Part shown: positions 53,795 to 61,294 of the stretch, piece by piece
Layout of the letters: every line of letters begins with the position of its first letter
How positions within the stretch are numbered: the first letter of the stretch is position 1
Source of the DNA: a virus
Strand: one strand, 5' to 3'
DNA: 64,000 bases
IMG/VR virus record: IMGVR_UViG_3300042868_008205
Span: 1-64,000 of that record
Translations under genes and position numbers: made by a program
The notes under the pieces: generated by a model
What the model was told of the DNA's origin: nothing
The model's database searches: none
What the model saw: the letters and a program-made list of their open reading frames with translations, nothing else

Positions 53795-54834
53795 ACTAAT
53801 TGGTTTTCAAACAAAATGTTTGCTTGTTGAGTATTATCCGTTTTTGTAATTTCTATTCTTAAAACATCATTTGTTGTTATTTGAATTACTTGAATATCAC
53901 TACCATAGTAATCACCATTAATATACACATCAAAGGTGTTAACATTATCCAATGACACAACATTCATATTGGCGGTATAATCAATTACGTCTGTTAATAT
54001 TGTATTACCCGAAACAAATAGATAGTTATTCTCAAACTCGTTAGGATTTTCAGGATATTTTTTTCTTACTTGTTTTCTTGTTGTTGTATCTATCTCAATT
54101 AATTGAGTAATTCTTTGGATGGCGGGTTTAACCTCAAACTCATCTTCATCAATTAGATATCCTAACATTGTAAAATCATAATTCTGAACGTAATATTTTC
54201 TTGCCTCCATTGTCATTTGAGATTCATCGGAAACATTGTCCATTACAATTGGAACATATTGACCTTTAATAAAAGTATATGCTTGTCTTGATGAGAATTT
54301 TTGCATAACAATCTTATTTAATTGATTGAGCTCTCTCATTCTATTACAAATGATTTTCACACTATATTTTATATCAACAGGAACTGGTTGTGGAATTGTG
54401 TAGATGTCCATACCCTGTTCATTTCCGTTCCAAGTAGGAACCGATGCATAATAAAATTGTTTTCTATTTGGTATTGTATATTGAAGTGATGGGTTTGTAC
54501 CATATTTAACTTCAGGACTTCTAACAACTGTGATAAATGGCGGGGATGGATTATAATCCAAGTCCACAAATTTCCATGATTCTAAATATTGTGACCAGTT
54601 CTGAGTTGTAATAATAATATCCAACATTGGAACTATTTTTCCTGCGGTCACAACTTCTAATTCAGTTTTAACAAAATCTAGCATACCCCTATCCAAATCG
54701 GCATGTAATACTGACTTAGGTAGATATGTTCCATCTTCCCTAATATAGTCCAAAAGTTGTTCTCTACGAGCAGACAATTCTTTTCTTGGAACTAATGGTA
54801 ATGTTTTTTTAACTATTGTTTTTGGTAATGCCAT
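53791..54834 (-). CDS. Probable neck or tail-completion protein (347 aa)
   Basis: Not firmly recognised. Features: N-terminal KTLPLVPRKELSARREQLLD, a central VPVDIKYSVKIICNRMRELNQ, then QNYDFTMLGYLIDEDEFEVKPAIQR, and a beta-rich C-terminal domain (residues about 260-347). The IPVxxxYxVxIxxxxxxxxNxI pattern occurs in head-tail connector and tail-terminator proteins such as T4 gp3/gp15. It ends the operon of small neck-region genes and lies next to the tail sheath, which supports such a role. Alternatives are other virion proteins. Confidence 0.65.
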   Translation of the reverse strand: MALPKTIVKKTLPLVPRKELSARREQLLDYIREDGTYLPKSVLHADLDRGMLDFVKTELEVVTAGKIVPMLDIIITTQNWSQYLESWKFVDLDYNPSPPFITVVRSPEVKYGTNPSLQYTIPNRKQFYYASVPTWNGNEQGMDIYTIPQPVPVDIKYSVKIICNRMRELNQLNKIVMQKFSSRQAYTFIKGQYVPIVMDNVSDESQMTMEARKYYVQNYDFTMLGYLIDEDEFEVKPAIQRITQLIEIDTTTRKQVRKKYPENPNEFENNYLFVSGNTILTDVIDYTANMNVVSLDNVNTFDVYINGDYYGSDIQVIQITTNDVLRIEITKTDNTQQANILFENQLV

Positions 54835-54838
54835 TATC

Positions 54839-55201
54839 TTATTCTATTAGAAATACTTTATCTTTTAAGTTAATCATATCAATTTCTTTGGCATGAAAAA
54901 CAGGTTCTCCGTTATTTTTAAATACGAATGAATCGTATTTGTAAGGGTCGTAAGTTATAATTTCATTTGAAGATGGTGTTGGAATGTCTTTAGAATAACG
55001 TTCAGAGTATTCTATTAATTCTCCAATGACAAATGCGTGAACGTTTTTTCTCTTTTCACTTCTAACTTTTTCTTTTCCGCCTTGTCTAACTCTAAACTCA
55101 ACGTCTTTTAGTTTAACATAATCGGCATACATAATCACTTTACTGTTATGTGTAACAGAAAAGGTATGTTTGTTTAAATTATAATATACTTTTACTTTCA
55201 T
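54839..55201 (-). CDS. Uncharacterised small protein in neck operon (120 aa)
   Basis: Not recognised. A beta-strand start (MKVKVYYNLNKHTFSVTH with KVIMYADYVKLKDVEFRVRQGG), a basic patch (KEKVRSEKRKNVHAFVIGELI) and a C-terminal KDKVFLIE. Spaced 4 bases from the next gene and directly abutting the previous stop. Similar 100-130 residue proteins occur near neck genes of T4-like marine phages, to my recollection, but without an assigned role. Confidence 0.65.
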   Translation of the reverse strand: MKVKVYYNLNKHTFSVTHNSKVIMYADYVKLKDVEFRVRQGGKEKVRSEKRKNVHAFVIGELIEYSERYSKDIPTPSSNEIITYDPYKYDSFVFKNNGEPVFHAKEIDMINLKDKVFLIE

Positions 55202-55600
55202 TTATCTATCTACTTTTGTCCATGTTTTAACATAAACTGAAACATCTAATGGAACTCCGTATCTTGTTATATCAACATTAAATACGTCTCTTAAGTACAT
55301 TATAATATTACGTCTAATAATATTTTCATTATCTTTGGGTATTTGATTGAAATAAAATACCAATTCAATATTATCTATTGAAAAATTTTCCATACCATAA
55401 TGGACGGAACCATCTTTATTTACCTCAATCTTATGAAGGTCATTTTTATAAGTTGATTCAAAAAAATTAACTATTGATGGTAATAATTTTTCAATCTTTT
55501 TCTTATTAGATTTAATTTCTTCAATTATATCTTCTGTAGAATCTTCTTCTTTCCCTTTTTGTTTTTTTTCCTGTAAAACTTTACGAATTAAATCTCTCAT
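55202..55600 (-). CDS. Uncharacterised protein in neck operon (132 aa)
   Basis: Not recognised. It begins MRDLIRKVLQEKKQKGKEED with a charged helix, followed by a strand/helix domain containing VHYGMENFSIDNIELVFYFN and IIMYLRDVFNVDITRYG. I chose the ATG at 55600, one base after the stop of the upstream gene; a longer start at 55627 is read from inside that gene. The stop abuts the next gene. Probably a virion or assembly protein by position only. Confidence 0.65.
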   Translation of the reverse strand: MRDLIRKVLQEKKQKGKEEDSTEDIIEEIKSNKKKIEKLLPSIVNFFESTYKNDLHKIEVNKDGSVHYGMENFSIDNIELVFYFNQIPKDNENIIRRNIIMYLRDVFNVDITRYGVPLDVSVYVKTWTKVDR

Positions 55601-55601
55601 A

Positions 55602-56114
55602 TTATAATCCTCTAAATTCGTTTTCACTTACGTAAGTTGCAACAATTGTTCTATAGAATGGTTTGTAACCAGCATAGGTATGTTTGTTATCGGACCTCAC
55701 ATATCCGTCATCACTAACCGCATAATATCTAACTCTGTCCTCAGATTCATAATAACCAAGATAATCACCCATAAATATTTCAACACCCAATTCATCAAGT
55801 TGTTTTTGATAAAGTGAAAATCTCATATTACCTGGCTCTTGTTGTTCAACTTTAGAATTACCCAAAAATTTATTGGTTGGAGCCATAACTTGGACAAGTC
55901 CTTTTAATTCTACGGGTGCCAAGAATTGTATTCCGTCTTCTAAAACCTCACCATAAACTGCATCGGTTTTTGTTTTATATCTATCAATACGATATAATAT
56001 AACGGTGAAATTCATATCACCCTCTAACCATTCTTCACCCATTCCGATGTCTAAATTGTAATCTTCAGCTCCGAAGAACTTACCTAATCTTGTAATTGGA
56101 ACTAATTTTTGCAT
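55602..56114 (-). CDS. Probable neck/head-closure protein (170 aa)
   Basis: Pattern: MGEEWLEGDMNFTVILYRID, then DAVYGEVLEDGIQFLAPVEL with KGLVQVMAPTNKFL, and LGVEIFMGDYLGYY. The YGE...F.P arrangement, the small beta-rich fold and the position among neck genes resemble gp14-type neck or head-closure proteins of T4 relatives. This rests on short patterns and position, so it is tentative. It overlaps none of its neighbours and is packed within a few bases of each. Confidence 0.6.
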   Translation of the reverse strand: MQKLVPITRLGKFFGAEDYNLDIGMGEEWLEGDMNFTVILYRIDRYKTKTDAVYGEVLEDGIQFLAPVELKGLVQVMAPTNKFLGNSKVEQQEPGNMRFSLYQKQLDELGVEIFMGDYLGYYESEDRVRYYAVSDDGYVRSDNKHTYAGYKPFYRTIVATYVSENEFRGL

Positions 56115-56115
56115 A

Positions 56116-56424
56116 TTACTTTTCTTTTTGTTTATTATAGTATGATTCAGATGATATACCTGTCGAATTAATTATCACATCAGCATTAAAATAACTTTTA
56201 ATTGAGTATCTAATCTCATTATTCCATTTCAACCTATTATCTATAGTAGATGTATTTAGATAAATGCTATCATCAGGAACAATATATTTTATGTCCATAT
56301 AAAATTCATCTTCTCTAATTCCCAACGGGGTTAAACGAAACTTAATGTCTAAAACCCCCTTAGGTTTAATCACACTAGTAAATTTATTAATTGCGTTGGT
56401 TAATTCTTCTTCCGACATATTCAT
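56116..56424 (-). CDS. Uncharacterised small protein, first gene of neck operon (102 aa)
   Basis: Not recognised. Alternating strands (GVLDIKFRLTPLGIREDEFY, then MDIKYIVPD) and a charged end. First gene of the minus-strand operon 56424-53791. A TATTTATC motif lies 5 bases upstream, and the divergent SNF2 helicase gene begins 57 bases away. Two ATGs (56424 and 56418) could start it. Confidence 0.6.
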   Translation of the reverse strand: MNMSEEELTNAINKFTSVIKPKGVLDIKFRLTPLGIREDEFYMDIKYIVPDDSIYLNTSTIDNRLKWNNEIRYSIKSYFNADVIINSTGISSESYYNKQKEK

Positions 56425-56427
56425 ATA

Positions 56428-56456
56428 TTGATAAATACTTTATTTTTACTTATATT
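56428..56456 (+). promoter_or_regulatory. Sigma70-like promoter for the SNF2 helicase
   Basis: Plus strand: TTGATA (56428-56433), 17-base spacer, TATATT (56451-56456). Each box matches 5 of 6 consensus bases. Expected start about 18 bases before the ATG at 56481. Confidence 0.5.
56430..56437 (-). promoter_or_regulatory. Late-promoter-like motif TATTTATC
   Basis: Coding-strand near match (7 of 8) for the minus-strand neck operon, overlapping on the other strand the sigma70-like promoter at 56428-56456. Confidence 0.3.
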
Positions 56457-56480
56457 TAAAGCAAACTTTTATTAAAAAGA

Positions 56481-58232
56481 ATGGAGATAAGTTTAGAGTC
56501 AAGAGCAATGATAATTCTTGAAACTTACGAGGGTGGTAATAACCATATTTTGGAGTTAAAACGTAAATCACAGATTAACAAAAAATTCTACCCAACAAGA
56601 AGTCAATCAGAATATATTATATCGTTCCACGATAAGCAACCAAAGGTTGCAAGAAAGTGGGTAATCCTTGATGCCTACTTCGCTCAGAAATTAGCTGACG
56701 ATAAATTATACACCGAAATACCCGATAAGATTTGGGTTGAAAAACTTTTGGCGGATAAAGAAAAGGCTTACCATATTTGGGGTAAAGTTTTTGACACAGA
56801 AGAATTACACGATTTTTGGTTACCAAAAGCGGCAATCATTAAAGACAACTCAGTCAAAGATGTTGTAATTGATTATTCGAAATATTCTAATCGTCCCCCA
56901 CTTGAACATCAAAAAGAAGCAATCCAAAAATTAGTAGAAAACAAAAAGTTCATCTTGGCAGATGATATGGGATTGGGTAAAACCACATCTACGATTATTG
57001 CAGCATTAGAGACAGGAGCTAAAAAAGTTTTAATCATTTGTCCTGCAACTTTAAAGATTAATTGGAAACGTGAGATTGAAAACTATTCGGACAAACCAAT
57101 CTACATTGCTGAAGGTAAAAATTTTAACACCGATGCTGATTTTGTCATTACAAACTACGATATCATTAAAAACTTCCACGACCCTAAAAAGAAAGATGAT
57201 TCACAAATTCTTTTATCTAAATTTGATTTAGTTATTGTTGATGAAGCACACTATATTAAGAACGCTACAGCTCAAAGAACAAAACTAATCAACGACATTG
57301 TTAAGAATATTGATAGGATTTGGTTGTTAACTGGTACACCAATGACATCAAGACCAATAGATTATTTTAACTTGTTAAGTATTATTGATTCTCCCGTCGC
57401 CCGTAATTGGATGGCTTACGCAATTAGATATTGTCAAGGGTATCAATTTAATGTTGGTGGAAGAAAAATTTGGAATGTCACAGGAGCGTCAAACTTAGAA
57501 GAATTGAGAGACCGAACTTTAGGTTTAACATTAAGAAGATTAAAAGAAAATGTCCTTGATTTACCTGACAAGATAATCACACCCGTTTACTTAAGATTAA
57601 AGTCAAAAGAGTATGAAGAAGTTATGGGTGAGTACTACGATTGGTATGACAAAAACCCTGAAGAGTCAAAATCGTTAACAGTCCAATTTTCAAAATTAAC
57701 TAAAGTTAGACAAATAATTGCCGATGAAAAAATTACTCAAACAATTGAACTTGCCGAAAACATATTAGAACAAGATAAGAAAGTTATTATTTTTTGTAAT
57801 TTTACCGATTCATTAAATAAGATTGCCGAACATTTTGGAAAAGCGGCGGTTAAGCTAAATGGAGCGATGTCAAAACCTGAAAAACAATATTCTGTTGACC
57901 AATTCCAAGAGAACCCAAAGATTAAAGTTTTTGTTGGAAACATTAAAGCAGCTGGTGTCGGGATTACATTAACGGCAGCAGAAGCGGTTATTATGAACGA
58001 CTTATCATTTTTACCTTCGGACCATGCACAGTCAGAAGATAGGGCATATCGTTACGGTCAAAAAAATAATGTTTTGGTTTATTATCCAATATTTGAAAAC
58101 ACAATTGAAGGTATTATCTACGACATCCTAAACAACAAAAAACAAGTTATTGCAACAGTGATGGGAGACAACTTAAACCCCGCAGATGCCGCAGAAGAAA
58201 TTCTACAAAGAATTAATAAGTTGAGACATTAA
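56481..58232 (+). CDS. SNF2-family DNA helicase/translocase (583 aa)
   Basis: Superfamily 2 motifs in order: motif I DDMGLGKTT at about 161-169, Ia LIICPATLKINW, motif II DEAH at 254-257, motif III LLTGTP at about 282-287, motif V GVGITLTAAE, motif VI EDRAYRYGQ. The SNF2 type is clear from the GLTLRRLKENV linker. SMARCAL1-like annealing helicases have this compact form. In T4 the comparable role (fork remodelling, recombination) is UvsW, but this is a different branch. Residues 1-140 form an N-terminal domain that I do not recognise. First gene of the plus-strand block, with its own sigma70-like promoter. Confidence 0.9.
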   Translation: MEISLESRAMIILETYEGGNNHILELKRKSQINKKFYPTRSQSEYIISFHDKQPKVARKWVILDAYFAQKLADDKLYTEIPDKIWVEKLLADKEKAYHIWGKVFDTEELHDFWLPKAAIIKDNSVKDVVIDYSKYSNRPPLEHQKEAIQKLVENKKFILADDMGLGKTTSTIIAALETGAKKVLIICPATLKINWKREIENYSDKPIYIAEGKNFNTDADFVITNYDIIKNFHDPKKKDDSQILLSKFDLVIVDEAHYIKNATAQRTKLINDIVKNIDRIWLLTGTPMTSRPIDYFNLLSIIDSPVARNWMAYAIRYCQGYQFNVGGRKIWNVTGASNLEELRDRTLGLTLRRLKENVLDLPDKIITPVYLRLKSKEYEEVMGEYYDWYDKNPEESKSLTVQFSKLTKVRQIIADEKITQTIELAENILEQDKKVIIFCNFTDSLNKIAEHFGKAAVKLNGAMSKPEKQYSVDQFQENPKIKVFVGNIKAAGVGITLTAAEAVIMNDLSFLPSDHAQSEDRAYRYGQKNNVLVYYPIFENTIEGIIYDILNNKKQVIATVMGDNLNPADAAEEILQRINKLRH

Positions 58233-58244
58233 TCAACAACGGAT

Positions 58245-58252
58245 TATTTATA
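58245..58252 (+). promoter_or_regulatory. Late-promoter-like motif TATTTATA (plus strand)
   Basis: Exact coding-strand copy, 21 bases before the ATG at 58274 and 12 bases after the helicase stop. Confidence 0.5.
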
Positions 58253-58273
58253 TACAACTGATAATCCAGAATA

Positions 58274-59812
58274 ATGAAAAAAACACAAGAAAAAATTCAA
58301 CAACTTGAAAAACAAATTCTCACAGAACAAGCGAATCAAGAGAAAGAGTTGTTGATTACAGAAATGAAAAGAATTGGAATAGAGAAATTACCTTATTCCT
58401 ACGCAGCCCTCAAACAATTTATTAATGCAGAGACAATGGACATCCATTATAATATGCATTATAAAGGTTATGTTAAAAAACTAAATGACGCTTTAGCAAA
58501 GAAAAAATACGGGGATTTAGATTTAGAAAAAATAATTAAAACCATTGGTCGTTTTGATAAAACAATAAGAAACAACGCGGGTGGAGCGTTTAATCACGCA
58601 TTGTTTTGGAATATGTTAACACCAACACCAAAAAAATTGGAGGGTGACCTTTACAAGAAGATTACAAAACAATGGGGAACTTTCTCAGGGTTTAAAAAAG
58701 AATTTGAAAAGATTGCAAAAGACAGATTTGGTTCAGGTTGGGTATGGTTAGTTTTAACTGCAAAAAATACACTTAAAATTATGTCAACTCCAAACCAAGA
58801 TAATCCGTTGATGAATGTTATTCAAGGCGGTGGATTTCCGTTATTAGGTTTGGACTTATGGGAACATGCTTATTATTTGAAGTATCGAAATAAAAGAGAC
58901 GAATACATTAAAAACTTTTGGAAAGTTGTTAATTGGGATTTTGTTACTAAAATGTATGAAATGAAAACTGAAACAAAATTAAATGAATCGGTTAATCTAC
59001 AGAATATTATCACCGAATCCACACACGTTAGATTTTGTGATGCTCAAGAAGTGAAAGCATATAAGGACTTAATTAATGATTCAAAAACAAAAAAAATATA
59101 TCAAGAGGGTATTACCAAGGTCTTAAGAAAAGTTTTTAATCAATTTTGGGTTGAGGGTAATTCAAAAGAAATGTCAGGTTTCTATGGTGTGGAAACAAGA
59201 GAAGGTAGGTCTGTATTAAATAATCTTAATACAAACTTTAATACATTTTGTCTATTAGTTAGGGCGGTTAATAAAGAAATTATGAGAATTAATAGACCCG
59301 AAAAAATCTTTAAATTTTATGATAAAGAAAAAAGAACGGCTAAAGAAGTTAATAGATTTATAACTGCATTAGATTTTTTCAGTAAAGAAATTTTTACAAA
59401 AAGGAATGACGATTTTATTAACATCATTAAAGTACTTAAGAAATTATGGGATAGAGGTCAAAAATCTGAAGATGATGTTTATGTTAAAATTGAAGAATAC
59501 TTTAAAGGAAATGCCAAAGTAACTAAGATTGGTGGTCACGGACAAAAAGAAGACGCATTAAAGGGTATAGATTTGATTGTTAATTTGGGGGGTATTCTAC
59601 ATACATCTCAAGTTAAACCATTCTCAAGTTTTGTAAAAACAGAAGAAATTATTGAAATGTTGGATACAGGAAACGTTAAACACTATAGTGTTGATTGGTT
59701 AATATTCATCAACCCAAAGACAAATAATGTTATGATTTTTGAAAACAAACCTATTAGTGAAAAAAACCAATACGTTTTTAAACTTGAATCGTTATTATAC
59801 GAAATAAAATAA
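58274..59812 (+). CDS. Mn-type superoxide dismutase fused to a nuclease-like domain (512 aa)
   Basis: Residues about 38-230 are a complete Fe/Mn superoxide dismutase. Metal ligands are H58 (MDIHYNMHYKGYV), H108 (GAFNHALFW), D194 and H198 (GLDLWEHAYYLKYRN); the gateway Tyr66 is present. Gly at the site of the FeSOD Gln69 and a Gln in NQDNPLM mark the Mn-type active site. Residues 1-37 form a charged helix. Residues about 240-512 are a separate helical region ending in IGGHGQKEDALKGIDLIV then LGGILHTSQVKPF (about 417-450). The spaced ID...QVK, followed by VDWLIFINP, is compatible with a PD-(D/E)XK nuclease fold. The SOD call is firm, the nuclease call tentative. Preceded by a late-type motif and followed by a neck gene, so possibly a virion or late protein. 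Confidence 0.85.
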   Translation: MKKTQEKIQQLEKQILTEQANQEKELLITEMKRIGIEKLPYSYAALKQFINAETMDIHYNMHYKGYVKKLNDALAKKKYGDLDLEKIIKTIGRFDKTIRNNAGGAFNHALFWNMLTPTPKKLEGDLYKKITKQWGTFSGFKKEFEKIAKDRFGSGWVWLVLTAKNTLKIMSTPNQDNPLMNVIQGGGFPLLGLDLWEHAYYLKYRNKRDEYIKNFWKVVNWDFVTKMYEMKTETKLNESVNLQNIITESTHVRFCDAQEVKAYKDLINDSKTKKIYQEGITKVLRKVFNQFWVEGNSKEMSGFYGVETREGRSVLNNLNTNFNTFCLLVRAVNKEIMRINRPEKIFKFYDKEKRTAKEVNRFITALDFFSKEIFTKRNDDFINIIKVLKKLWDRGQKSEDDVYVKIEEYFKGNAKVTKIGGHGQKEDALKGIDLIVNLGGILHTSQVKPFSSFVKTEEIIEMLDTGNVKHYSVDWLIFINPKTNNVMIFENKPISEKNQYVFKLESLLYEIK

Positions 59813-59818
59813 TCAATA

Positions 59819-59826
59819 TATTTATT
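59819..59826 (+). promoter_or_regulatory. Late-promoter-like motif TATTTATT (plus strand)
   Basis: Near match (7 of 8) only 4 bases before the ATG at 59831. If functional, it would give a leaderless or nearly leaderless mRNA. Confidence 0.3.
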
Positions 59827-59830
59827 AGAT

Positions 59831-60955
59831 ATGCCAGTTATTCCAGAACCTGAAAGAAGTAAAATTTATACAAGGATTAAACACCTGTTAGGTGCTCCTT
59901 TAAGAAGTGTTGAAATTGAAGATGAAATGATGGATTCTTTGATGGAACTCTCTATTCAAGATTATGAACAATATGTTTTAAATTGGTTGATTGATAGTCA
60001 ATGGGTTAACTTAGTTAACTTAAATATGACTGAAAAATCTGTTGCCAATGCGTTAATTACAAGAACAATGGATTTTGAGCAACAATTTGCATACTCATAT
60101 TCTAAAATTGTTGGACTTCAAGCTCAAGGTCCTTGGGTGTTAAAAAAAGATTATATCATTCTTGAACAAAACAAACAAAACTATGAAATCCCTGCAGGGC
60201 GTGACATCAATGAGGTGTTATGGTTTAGTAATCAACCTTTTACCGCATTTGGTATAGGCGGATTCGGTGGTATGGGTGGTGGAGCAGGTTTAGGGGCAAG
60301 TGAAGCAGGTTTCGCCCAAATGGGTAATCAAGGTTCTTATTTTATGATGTCAGGTTTTGACTATCTAATAAGAATGCAAGAAGCAAACATTTTAAATAGA
60401 ATTCTTGGTGGTTCCTTAACTTATAGAATAACTGCATTACCTGATGGTAAAAAAGATTTACAACTTTATAACGCACCTGGTAGTCGTTTTAGTTGGAGTA
60501 ATTATAATTCATATGTTGGTAAAGCGGTTTGGTATTGGTATTACGAAACAACTCCTGATAGTAGGGCAGACTGTTTAAAAAATAATCCTGATGTTATTAA
60601 ATTACCATCGGATGTTCCGTTAGAAGAACTTACTTGGTCGGATTTAAATGTACCAGGACAACAATGGGTAAGAAGATGGTTCACAGCGTATGTAAAAGAA
60701 ACATTAGCAAGAGTAAGAGGTAAGTATAGTGGTAATTTAAAGACACCAGACTCTGAGCTTACAATGGACTATACAAGTTTATTAACTGAAGCTAAAGATG
60801 AAAAGACAAAATTAATGGAAGAACTTACAGGTGCTGAAGGTTGGTTAACAAGATTAAGACCTGAAAAAGTTATGGAAAGAGAAGCATTACTTGCAGAGAA
60901 TTTGAACAAACAAATGAAGTTCAGAGCAATGCCTCGTCAAATATACGTAATATAA
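59831..60955 (+). CDS. Neck protein, gp13-like (374 aa)
   Basis: Matches the head-completion/neck adaptor pattern of T4 relatives: helical N-terminus IEDEMMDSLMELSIQDYEQY with VLNWLIDSQWVNL, a central Gly-rich insert (GIGGFGGMGGGAGLGASEAG), and the C-terminal WVRRWFTAYVKETLARVRGK followed by YSGNL and LLTEAKDEKTKLMEEL. The ETLARVRGKYSG segment is the most telling. T4 gp13 is 309 residues; the Gly-rich insert and C-terminus account for much of the extra length. gp13 closes the filled head before tail joining. The gene belongs to the plus-strand block, separate from the other neck genes. Confidence 0.75.
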   Translation: MPVIPEPERSKIYTRIKHLLGAPLRSVEIEDEMMDSLMELSIQDYEQYVLNWLIDSQWVNLVNLNMTEKSVANALITRTMDFEQQFAYSYSKIVGLQAQGPWVLKKDYIILEQNKQNYEIPAGRDINEVLWFSNQPFTAFGIGGFGGMGGGAGLGASEAGFAQMGNQGSYFMMSGFDYLIRMQEANILNRILGGSLTYRITALPDGKKDLQLYNAPGSRFSWSNYNSYVGKAVWYWYYETTPDSRADCLKNNPDVIKLPSDVPLEELTWSDLNVPGQQWVRRWFTAYVKETLARVRGKYSGNLKTPDSELTMDYTSLLTEAKDEKTKLMEELTGAEGWLTRLRPEKVMEREALLAENLNKQMKFRAMPRQIYVI

Positions 60956-60958
60956 TAT

Positions 60959-61294
60959 ATGTCAATAATAAGAACAGTACCCTCAACAAGGTTAATTAAC
61001 GGACAAATATTGGAAACATCTGAAATGGCAATCATTTCAGAAACAGAATACAAAACAAATGGTGAAGATTGTATCATTGTAAGAAATGTATTAAAATCCA
61101 CCATTACTTTAAATTCACATACTACTGACCATATTGTAATAAAATCAATGACTAATGTCACAATAAAACCTGATATTGGTAAAATCGACGAAGACTATGA
61201 TGAAATCGTTGCGGATAGATACACTTGTATTGAATTTAGATTTTGTGCTGGTAATTGGTATGTAATATCATCAGACGGTCTCAAGAACGCCTAA
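60959..61294 (+). CDS. Uncharacterised small beta-rich protein (111 aa)
   Basis: Not recognised. Alternating hydrophobic strands (SMTNVTIKPDIGKI, ADRYTCIEFRFCAGNWYVIS) suggest a small beta domain like those on phage neck or decoration proteins. It starts 3 bases after the gp13-like gene and ends 24 bases inside the convergent DNA polymerase gene. No terminator was visible between the two. Confidence 0.6.
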   Translation: MSIIRTVPSTRLINGQILETSEMAIISETEYKTNGEDCIIVRNVLKSTITLNSHTTDHIVIKSMTNVTIKPDIGKIDEDYDEIVADRYTCIEFRFCAGNWYVISSDGLKNA

